Part shown: positions 20,299 to 28,764 of the stretch, piece after piece
How positions within the stretch are numbered: position 1 is the stretch's first letter
How the letters are laid out: each line of letters begins with the position of its first letter
From: Volutella citrinella
Lineage: Eukaryota; Ascomycota; Sordariomycetes; Hypocreales; Nectriaceae
Assembly (NCBI GenBank): GCA_034401135.1
Contig: JAWZSP010000001.1
Location: 5,518,001 to 5,582,000, forward strand
Length of the DNA: 64,000 nt
Direction: 5' to 3'
Notes under the pieces: generated by a model
What the model saw: only the letters and a program-made list of their open reading frames with translations
The model's database searches: none
What the model was told of the DNA's origin: nothing
Made by a program: the position numbers and the translations under genes

Positions 20299-21354
20299 TC
20301 AAATCCTATCTTGAGAGAACCGCGCACCACCCTGTCGTCGGATCTCGTCCAAAAGGCCCAACACACGGAGTGTCTCTGACCAGGGCATCACATCGCTCTG
20401 CTTCTTCCCCGCCGCAATATCCGCCGCCACAGCATCCGCCTCCCAGTAGAAGCCCTTGCCTGGTCTCTCAAACTCGAACCGCTGCGGGTCTTGACCGGTC
20501 AGGTGCAGGGTGAAGGAGCTCGGCACGGACCCGGCAAATCCCTCTACCACGACGAAGCCCTCGCTGCCCTCGATCCGGCAGAACTGGGCGGGTGTCTTGG
20601 CCAGCGTCGAGCACGAAACGATGCCCTGCCGCCCGTCCTCGTACGTGACAATCACCGACGTGGCGATGTCAACGCCGTCAGACAGCCGCTGTGAGGCGAT
20701 GACGCTAGGCACCTCCTTGTTCTGGCGACCCTCGAGACCGAGGAGGGCCCACGTCAGGCTGTAGATGCCAATGTCGAGCAGGCTGCCGGCTCCCAGCTCC
20801 AGGTTCTTGAGGCGCGAGGTAGGAGGCAGCGATGCAATGTCCATGGGCATTGCGAAGTCACAGAAGACGCGGTCCACGCTGCCGAGGACATGGTCGTCAT
20901 GCAACAGCGACTGCAGCTTCTGGACCAGCGGGAAGAAGCGAGTCCAGAAAGCCTCCATGACGAAGACGCCTTTCTTCTCGGCCTCGTCGAGCACTTCCCT
21001 AGCGTCCGCCGCGTTGAGGGCAAAGGCCTTTTCGCAGAGCACGTTCTTGCCCGCCCGGATGGCATCAAGGCAGTTTTGCTTGTGGAACGCGTGCGGGGTG
21101 CCAATGTATACAATGTCGACGTCCGGATCGCTGTACACGGCGTCGTAGCTGCCGTACACCTTGGGCTGTTTCCCGGGGAGGTGTTTCTCAACGAATGCGG
21201 TGCTCTTCTCGAGCGACGAGGCGCCCACGGCTTGGACGATGTGGTTGGCCTTCTTGTTGGCCCGGTCGAGGGACAGGTCTGACACGAACCATGATGATAT
21301 GAGGCCCGTTGCGACGATTCCCCAGCGTAGGGTTGGCAGATCGGAGGAAGCCAT
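20299..21354 (-). CDS. Gfo/Idh/MocA oxidoreductase, D-xylose/dihydrodiol dehydrogenase type
   Basis: Single exon, 351 residues from the ATG at 21354 (MASSDLPTLRWGIVATGLIS). The frame is open further up to an ATG at 21504, but those 50 residues lack any family match, so the internal start is preferred. The N-terminal Rossmann fold shows GIVATGLIS. The NADP-dependent dihydrodiol/xylose dehydrogenase signature follows: CEKAFALNAADAREV and EAFWTRFFPLVQKL, the lysine of CEKAF being the catalytic-type Lys. The C-terminal beta-sheet domain includes LLDIGIYSL. Fungal members oxidise D-xylose or D-glucose to the lactone, or aromatic trans-dihydrodiols. It lies head to head with a second Gfo/Idh/MocA gene at 22063, with which it shares a promoter interval. 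Confidence 0.88.
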   Translation of the reverse strand: MASSDLPTLRWGIVATGLISSWFVSDLSLDRANKKANHIVQAVGASSLEKSTAFVEKHLPGKQPKVYGSYDAVYSDPDVDIVYIGTPHAFHKQNCLDAIRAGKNVLCEKAFALNAADAREVLDEAEKKGVFVMEAFWTRFFPLVQKLQSLLHDDHVLGSVDRVFCDFAMPMDIASLPPTSRLKNLELGAGSLLDIGIYSLTWALLGLEGRQNKEVPSVIASQRLSDGVDIATSVIVTYEDGRQGIVSCSTLAKTPAQFCRIEGSEGFVVVEGFAGSVPSSFTLHLTGQDPQRFEFERPGKGFYWEADAVAADIAAGKKQSDVMPWSETLRVLGLLDEIRRQGGARFSQDRI

Positions 21355-22062
21355 TATATCTGGTGCTGTTTTCTGTGTCTGGTTCGATTGTATGAATGTG
21401 TACGAGTGTGAGTTTGCTCGCCAGATCTTCAATCTCGGAAGACCCGACCAGATGCCATGAAGCCCGCCGTCTATCCGTGGTCGCTGTGGGGTCGGCTCCA
21501 GCAATCCATAGTTCCTCCGGTCAAAGATTGAGATTGCTTCTCAGCATCGAGGTCCTTTCCGCGACTCCCCGAGACCCCATACGCGCTTCCTCATGAGACT
21601 GTTGGACTGAGTGTTAACTAGTCATGGAGCCTGGTCATGAGTCCCCATCCCCGCACCCCGCACCCCACATTTGTGTCCGGTTCTGCATTCAACCAGCCCG
21701 GGGAGTCGCGGGAAGTGGATATTTCATGTCTCCTGGGCGTTTTACGAGCTCTAGACCACTCACAGGTCTACCCAATGAGTTGTTGGATGAGCCTGCCGGG
21801 ATGGGATTTCGGCATGCATGCACCAAGACCTGCGGCCGTCATGCCTCCTCTTTTTTCCATGCCCCCATGCCGCCACTCTGCTGGCGCATCTTGGCGATAT
21901 GGAGTGATGGCTTGGCCCTTTAAGGCCCACGGCTCCCAATGCGACACACCCAAAGAATATTCCCCCAAAAGCTGTGATCTGTTTCCTCAAAGCTCTATCA
22001 AACAACATTCAATCTCCTCTCAAGTTCGATAAAGTTGACCAAACGAATAATCATCAAGCAAA
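21355..22062. promoter_or_regulatory. Divergent promoter between two Gfo/Idh/MocA genes
   Basis: 708 bp between divergent ATGs. It contains three direct heptamers at 21649-21669 (CCCCGCA, CCCCGCA, CCCCACA), which read on the minus strand as CreA-type SYGGRG sites. A GTGGGG lies near 21486. Catabolite repression through them is inference. Confidence 0.5.
21649..21669 (-). promoter_or_regulatory. Three tandem CreA-like sites (7-bp period)
   Basis: On the minus strand the hexamers GTGGGG, GCGGGG and GCGGGG match SYGGRG and repeat with a period of exactly 7 bp. Single SYGGRG hits are common by chance (about one per 256 bp over both strands); a regular triplet is not. Confidence 0.5.
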
Positions 22063-23266
22063 ATGGGTGATCTAAACAGCGTCAGTGACACCGCCGACCG
22101 CGTACTCCGCGTCGGAATCATTGGCTGTGGCGAGATCTCCCAAGTCGCTCACATTCCCAACATCAATTTTCTCCGCCATCGCTTCCAAACCACATACCTC
22201 TGCGACATCTCACAGGACTCACTCAATCACTGCGCCCGGCTTGTACTTGGCGCCCCCCCCAAGACCACCACCTCGGCCGAGGAGCTCTGCGCGTCCCCAG
22301 ACGTGGACGTTGTCATTATTGCCAACGCCGATGCCTACCATGTCAAGCACGGTATCCTCGCGCTGCAAAACGACAAGTATTGCCTTATTGAGAAGCCCGC
22401 CTCCGTCTGCTACCGGGACCTCGATGCGCTCATTGAGGCTGAGAAGAGCTCCAAGGGCAGGGTCTTTGTTGGCACGATGCGTCGCTACGCGCCCGCCTTC
22501 GTGGATGCCGTGAAGGAGGTCGGCGGCATGGACAAGATCACATACGCACGTGTGAGAGATATTATCGGACCCAATGCCACGTTTGTCAACCAGTCTGGGA
22601 CTTTCCCCAAGAAGTTCACCGACTTTCCCGAGGAAGCCAACCAAGAGCGATTGAGCCGCGAGGCCGACATTGTCGAGCAGGCTCTCGGCAAGGAGTTTGG
22701 TGTTGAGATCAACCCAATGTCGCAGCGAATGCTGCGCGTTCTTGGCGGGTAAGTGAGAATTCAACCTCCCCCGCTGTTCTAACTTCGAACTGTCCCATGC
22801 TGATGCACTATACAGTCTAGGCACCCATGATCTCTCTGCGATGCGGGAGATTATCGGTATGCCCCAGAGCGTCCTCGGCGCCTACCTCAAACTCCCCGGC
22901 GTCTTCACAGTTCTCTTCAAGTACGACGACTTCCCCGTCACTTACGAGTCCGGCCTGAACGGCGTGCCGCAGTTCGATGCCCACATCGAGGTGTACTCGA
23001 ATGACAAGATCGTGCGAGTCGAATATGACACCCCGTATGTCAAGGGTCTGCCCACCACCATGACCATCCGCGAGCGGATTGGGGAAGATGGCTTCCAGGA
23101 GCGAAAGATTCGAAAAACCTACGAGGATTCGTACACTATCGAGTTCTTGGAGCTGTACGACTGTGTGATCAACGGAAAGACGCCCAAGACCAGCGCCGTC
23201 GATGCGCGGAAGGATATTGAACTCTTTGAGATGATTCTCAAGGCCGGGTTTCCTGCAAAGGCATGA
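22063..23266 (+). CDS. Gfo/Idh/MocA family oxidoreductase, substrate unknown
   Basis: Two exons, 22063-22748 and 22816-23266, with a GTAAGT...TACAG intron (22749-22815); 378 residues. The Rossmann motif is RVGIIGCGEISQVAHIPN, with ADAYHVKHGI and the EKP catalytic triad lysine in CLIEKPASV. The C-terminal domain (LGTHDLSAMREIIGMP ... FDAHIEVYSNDKIVRVEYDTPYVKG) resembles sugar- or inositol-type dehydrogenases rather than the xylose/dihydrodiol branch of its neighbour. The two proteins are not recent duplicates. It is divergent from the 20299 gene and next to a sugar permease, which suggests a sugar or sugar-derivative substrate. Confidence 0.87.
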
Positions 23267-23841
23267 ACGGTGGTAGATTCCAAGATGCAAATTCTATCAA
23301 GAATTCTCAAGCGTTTGAGGCAAAGAATAAAATAGAATTACATTCAAGAATACATTGAAAAAAGATTCCAATGTCCCTCTGTCGAGAGCCAAGTGGTTTT
23401 ACGGTCGTGATTCTGGGAAAGACATCCACTTGGCGAAGAAGAAACTAACCAAAAGTAAATAATGGAATAAAATGCGCTGGGCATTAGTTAATCACCAGTG
23501 ATTTCGATGATAGCTCCACCATCTTATTAAAATCGAGCTTGATCGTTTGAGCCAGTGTTGGGCTGCTCTCTCGATTTCACATAGCTACTAGGAGTTACTT
23601 GTCCGGAGTATTGGTCTCTCTAACTTATTCATAAAGTGTTATTATCCTTGGGTCACATAATCTCTGTCCAATCTGCTTCTTTTCACGCATTGTATACAGG
23701 AGTATTCGGAGTGTGGCTAATTTGGAATTCCAACTTTATACTCGTCCCTATAGAGAAGTCTCTCATCCCTTCACCCTCTATATGTCGAAGTCAAGTTTGC
23801 AGAACCCCCGTTTTGGCCGTTGCATCAGGCAAGACATGGTC
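23267..23841. other. Convergent 3' region, oxidoreductase / permease
   Basis: 575 bp, AT-rich in places, between converging genes. No coding signal recognised. Confidence 0.4.
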
Positions 23842-25636
23842 TTATCTCACTCGCTCAATTTGGACGGGATCCTTGCTCGACGACTCCTTCTCATCATCCT
23901 TGACGCTTCGCTCCTCGGCATTTTCAAGAACCTTGGGGGAAACTGGAGCATTCTTCCCCTCAAAGACCTCGGCGATCTCCTCCAGGGTGTGGCCCTTGGT
24001 CTCAGGGAACAGGAACCAGATGATGATGAACAGACAGGCTAGGATACAGCAGAACACTATGTAGTACTTCCACTGAATGTTCTTCATGGCGATAGGGTTG
24101 ACCTGGTTGCCGACGATTAGGCCAACAAAGGCGCTAATATACGTGACTGTGAGACCACGGCTGCGGAGGGTGTATGGGAAAATCTCGACGGGGTAAGCCT
24201 GGAGGAGAGGGGTCCAGGCAATATCGTAGAAGAAGTAGAAGATGAATAGGAAGGCAACGACAGCCCTCCCCATTTCCTTGTCCTTTGTCTGGACAAAGGT
24301 AGCTGACAGTGCAGTCCAAATAACATAGCTGACGCACATGCCACCAGTGGAAGCCAAGAACAAGGTGCGACGACCCAGGCGATCCACCATCATGGCACCC
24401 AGGAAGGTGGCGACGATCCAGTTGAAGATTTGGAGAAGGCCGTTGATGAGGGTCTGGTCCTTGGGGTCCTTGATATCGATCGTGTTGAGGACAAGCGTGA
24501 GGTAGTAGCTAACAATACCCACGCCATTCCACTGAGAGAACCAGCCGAGGACGACGGCGATGAGCGTGCGGCGGCGATTGGCCGGGGTGCGGACCAAGTC
24601 GACCCAAGAAGTAGAGGACAGGGTCTCCGCTTCGATGGCCAGCGTTTCCTGGACCTCGTTCATCTCGAACTCGACGAGGGGCGAGTTGTAGTCTCCGCCA
24701 GCATGGTATTCGGCAAAGATCTTGCGGGCCTCGTCCAGTCTCCCCTTGGCGACGAGGTATCGAGGCGATTCGGGCAAGAAAAAGGCAATCGAGAGCTGGA
24801 TGGCAGGGAGGGATGCCTGGAGGAGTGAAGGGATTCGCCAGGCCCAAGTGGTCTGGATCTTGAAGGTCCCGAAGGTGCACCACGCAGCAAAGACGGCACC
24901 GACGTACTGCGGAACTCGTCAGCTTCTACAAACCACACTGGGTTTTTTTTTTCTTCGTTTTTTTTTCCGTGTCGGGGCCATTCCAACTTACAAAGAACGT
25001 ATTGTAGAGGGCGGTAATCTTGCCGCGTTGGGTAGGATACGCCAATTCGGTGATGAGGATGGGGCTGGGCTGGCCGAGGAAGCTGGTGAAGAAGCCGAGG
25101 AGGGCGCGGGCGGTGACAAAGCAGGCAAAGTTCGGGGACAGGCCTTGCAAGATGGCAAACGCGATGCACATGACGAGGCCGATGATGAGCGGCAACTTGC
25201 GGCCCCATCTGTCGGCGACGTAGGCGACAATCGGGAGGGCGACAACCTTTCCGAGCGGGTAGACGGAGTTCATGAGGCCCAGGACGGCGCCCTGGGGGTT
25301 TCCGAAGAATTGACGCCATTGAGGAAGCGTCTGCAAGCCATTCATCATGGAGCCTGTGAAGATTCGAGGTCAGTTCCCAGCGAGATTCATGCAGCAGCTT
25401 CGCAGCTAGCGGCAGGGAGCGCTCACCATCGTAACCAACGGAGCCGGAAGACAGGAGGGGGACGAGCAGAAGCAGGTTGAGCTTGATGATGTGGGGTGTG
25501 AGATACCACGGCTTCGCATTTTGCGGAAGCACCTGTGGACGATGGCGTTAGCATGGTGGTGTCCTTGGGCATTGTTGAGGTTGGGATGGGGGAATTAGGT
25601 GTTGCATACCGCCTCAAGCTTGGCTCCGCCAGCCAT
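23842..25636 (-). CDS. MFS sugar transporter, lactose-permease-like
   Basis: Complement of exons 25610-25636, 25427-25532, 24992-25353 and 23842-24906; introns of 77, 73 and 85 nt, all phase-consistent; 519 residues. Sugar porter signatures: GYDGSMMNGLQ in TM1, ADRWGRKLPL between TM2 and TM3, the PESPRYLVAKGR block before the central loop, DRLGRRTLFLAS, YPVEIFPYTLRSRG and the terminal LFPETKGHTLEEI. Twelve membrane segments are expected. The Lac12-like subgroup in fungi includes lactose, cellobiose and other disaccharide importers. It converges on the second oxidoreductase gene. The first exon has only nine codons. The third intron carries two long T-runs on the plus strand (24938-24967). Confidence 0.92.
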
Positions 25637-27602
25637 TGCGACAGTATTCTATGCGTTTGGAGCTGCAAGGTAGAAAAGAACAGTCTCAGGCTCCCAGGAG
25701 GAAGACGATGAACGAGACTCGGGTTGTTGAAGAGGTGACTGGTTGTGATCTCGACGGTGCATCTCTTCCCAAGGCTGGGGAAAGGAGTGGTGATATATAG
25801 GTGCTGTTACATAGCATTGACCAATTCGGTAGAAGTTTCCGCTCCGGGGGCCAGATGCAGGCCATGGATCAGAATTTGGCGGTCCCCGTGGGGAAACGAC
25901 CAGGCATTGAACGGTGAAGCCGCATCATTTAGAAACTGGGGAACACCGCTAGCCCGCACCCCTAAGCTTTGCCCATGCTTTACCAGACCAGGGTCCCTGC
26001 TGCCACGCTGCCAGGAATTTGCCGCTTGCAGCCAAGACGGTCCCATGACACCAGAAATACCGCCGGGCCAATCGCCAGCGCCGCGGCATCGCGGCATGTG
26101 GGGAGAGTTGAAAGTTTGTCGTTCCCGCAACTCCCCGGACCTAATAACAGACCAGGTCCAGCCGAGCTGTCGCAAAGCTGAGAAGCACACCCAGGACGGC
26201 CTTTCCGATGTGCCAGTCGCTCAGAGGCGCCACAGGCTACCAGGTCAAACCACGCCCTTGGGCCCCACGGCAACACAATTCGGCAGTCATGAGAAGCTGT
26301 AATCCGCGGCCGTGGCAACTTGGGCAGATGTTCTAGAACCGACATTGGGGGGAAAGGAGATCACGAATGGATACCCAACACGAAAGCGAAGAAGAAGGCA
26401 TGCTCCTTTTACTCGGTCGCCACCTGACTCCATGTCGTCTCACTTGAGTTGGACATGGACCTTCATGGAACTTGTCATGAGTATTGCGTGTGGCGCTGCA
26501 TGCGTGCCCATTGACATAAAGTCCAACTTGGTTCAGCCAGGAATCCTTTTTATGAGGCTTTCTGTGGCATGAATCCACTTGCAAAGAACTGGGCGCGCCT
26601 CGCATCTTGCATTCACTATCAAATGAGCCACTTGCAAAGATACAATTTGATTATCAAAGTCAAACCTCCCTTTCTCACTCATTCCGCATGACATTTGACA
26701 CAAGAAATAGTCATCATATTTCGAAGAATGAGCAGACACAGATGCTTCTATTCTCCCGATTCCGTCGAATTTGCCAGTGTCATATTGTGAACTCTCGGAT
26801 TCAGGTTCCGAGATCCGGAATCAAAGTGTGTTCCGATCGGAACGATCTCTGATTGGTCCAGCTCCCTTCACTATCACTATCTGATCATTGAGCATTCACC
26901 CATTCACCGATTCGCCGGCAATATGGTGCGGTTTGTCACTGTCATCTATATATGTTTGGCATAGCTTCCTTTCGTTTCAATAACGACACGGCCGGCCACG
27001 ATACGCTTCCTGGTGCCAATTGTCAAGCTGAGGCCCTCAGACTTTGCTCAAGCACCCACAACTCGCCTGGCCTACAACCTGCTGAGCCTTGAATACTTGC
27101 GTAGTGTAGAGTTTCTATCTTGATTTCAATCAATTGATCCGGTCTTCATTGACGATATCGTCGTTTACTCGTTATTGTTGTGGCCAGTCCTCTGTGTGCA
27201 TGTGCCCACTGCCCAGCCTGAAGAAATTTGCCACAATGTGGAACAGAGAGCCAAACTTCATGCGATCAGGGTCTGTATACCAATGTTGACTGGCTCAAAA
27301 ACCAAACCACAATACAGGGATAGATTCAGACAAGTCTCAAATTGATTCGGTTCTACCAACCCGGACGTCCCTGGATATTCCTCAAGTTTCCAGGAACAAA
27401 TCCTCGACAATCGCGCCAGGTCACCAGGAGACATATCAATAAAATGGGGGGGCTGGGGGGAAAAGGTATTATGAGTAAAATGAAGCAGATGATCGAAGAT
27501 TAGATGCCCAAGAGAGGGAGAGAGGTAGTTTACAGGCCCAGAGAAGGAGATCCGCCAGGGTGAGGCGCTTATAAGGTGACTTTTCAGCGACAGGTGCATA
27601 TC
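25637..27602. other. Gene-poor region upstream of permease
   Basis: About 2 kb with no convincing gene. The left part should be the permease promoter: a TATA-like TGATATATAG at 25791-25800 and CreA-like hexamers at 25775-25780, 25936-25941 and 26098-26103. The right part up to the first tRNA shows no reading frame with family motifs. Confidence 0.45.
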
Positions 27603-27673
27603 GGATTGATAGCTCAGTGGTAGAGCGAGGGATTGCAGATCCCTAGGTCGCGTGTTCGAACCACGCTCGGTCC
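27603..27673 (+). tRNA. tRNA-Cys (GCA), copy 1
   Basis: 71 nt, no intron. The acceptor stem GGATTGA pairs with TCGGTCC (with two G-T pairs). The D stem is GCTC/GAGC. The anticodon stem AGGGA/TCCCT encloses loop TTGCAGA, giving anticodon GCA (Cys). The T stem GCGTG/CACGC encloses loop TTCGAAC. CCA is not encoded. A TTTCTTTTT Pol III terminator follows at once (27674-27682). Confidence 0.96.
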
Positions 27674-27682
27674 TTTCTTTTT
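27674..27682 (+). terminator. Pol III T-run terminator, tRNA-Cys copy 1
   Basis: TTTC followed by five T directly after the tRNA 3' end. Confidence 0.7.
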
Positions 27683-27907
27683 GCCTTTTGATGAAGTGGT
27701 CTTACTAGACCGGATTAGGCAGAGAAGCACTCAAGTAAGATATTTCTTTTTGATAAGTCTTTCAAGAGATCTAAAGGGATCACTAAGTTATTTAATAAAC
27801 CTGATTATAATTGATTATTTTTACAACTTTTTTCTTGAACTTTTACTACTTTTCTCCAGATCTTTAGCTATATAGCTTTGCTTTTTACCTCAGACGCTAA
27901 CTAAATC
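27683..27907. other. AT-rich spacer between tRNA-Cys copies
   Basis: Roughly 225 bp, markedly AT-rich against the GC-balanced surroundings. No open frame of note and no second copy elsewhere in the window. It could be a decayed insertion beside a tRNA gene; that is a guess. Confidence 0.5.
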
Positions 27908-27978
27908 GGATTGATAGCTCAGCGGTAGAGCGAGGGATTGCAGATCCCTAGGTCGCGTGTTCGATCCACGCTCGGTCC
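27908..27978 (+). tRNA. tRNA-Cys (GCA), copy 2
   Basis: 71 nt, differing from copy 1 at only two positions: one in the D loop (AGCGG against AGTGG) and one in the T loop (TTCGATC against TTCGAAC). Anticodon GCA. Five to six bases upstream and about 12 bases downstream, including the TTTCTTTTT terminator, are also shared with copy 1, so the duplicated unit is slightly larger than the tRNA. Confidence 0.96.
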
Positions 27979-28764
27979 TTTCTTTTTGCCGATACCTGAT
28001 TTGGTAGCACAAATATTTAGGTTCATTTCCAATCTTTTTAATAGTTTGAAGCGCCAATTCGCGTTGTGTAGTGCTGAGAAGATGCTACGAACGTCGTGCA
28101 GCCCTCGGGTGTGCCGTTTTACTATTGTAGATGAAAGTGATGTGAGCAAGTATCCCTCTCGCCGCACTCGAGAGACCGAAGTAGATTGTGCCGCGACAGT
28201 TGTGGTGGAAATAATGGATACGCCATACTTGTCTATAATTTTATAGAAAGAGGGATGTTCTCGTGGTGTTGTGCCCTACCGTTCATCTATATACTTAGTC
28301 AAACGCCCTGCATCATACATCAAAGACGGAACCATGGACGGAAGGGTTGAAAAGAGAAGAAAAAAACACCAGCGAGGGTTTGCACTACGAACTGGAGCTA
28401 GATATTTGAGAGTAGGATGTCACAAAAATCCATATTACTGGAGAGCTTGTGTTGTGTTGTCTGGTGCTCTTCATGTAGTAGGGTAGGCTCCGGATCGAAA
28501 TATGCACTTACCACCAATACCGCTATATGCAATCAATTAAACACCAGACGCGTCCCTGCCCCTCAACGCGTCGTAAGCGCGATTGCCCTCCAACCACACG
28601 TGCCGGCCCAATTTTAGTCAAAGTCCCCTCTTGAACACCGTAACTGCGACGACAGCGGCATTCTATCCTCCGCTTCGTGACACAATCAGCAAGCAGTGCA
28701 GAGCCGCACCACAGCCGGCGGACTTCCCTTGGCACACAATATCGATCAATCTGTTCATCTCGCC
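27979..28764. promoter_or_regulatory. MCM6 upstream region with two MCB boxes
   Basis: Begins with the Pol III terminator of tRNA copy 2 (27979-27987). The rest is without a recognised gene. Two ACGCGT boxes lie at 28548-28553 and 28566-28571, 18 bp apart and about 200 bp upstream of the MCM6 ATG. Confidence 0.5.
28548..28571. promoter_or_regulatory. Paired MCB boxes upstream of MCM6
   Basis: Two exact ACGCGT palindromes with 12 bp between them. MCM genes are classic MBF targets in yeasts, so this is the best supported MCB site in the window; binding is untested. Confidence 0.6.

Noticed and set aside
20299..23266. Recent tandem duplication giving the two Gfo/Idh/MocA genes
   Set aside because: They belong to different branches (CEKAFALN/EAFWTRFFP against LIEKPASV), differ in intron content and share little beyond the Rossmann fold.
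14598..25636. Secondary-metabolite cluster
   Set aside because: A regulator, oxidoreductases and an MFS gene are together, but there is no PKS, NRPS, terpene cyclase or DMATS; the transporter and GH3 are of sugar type.
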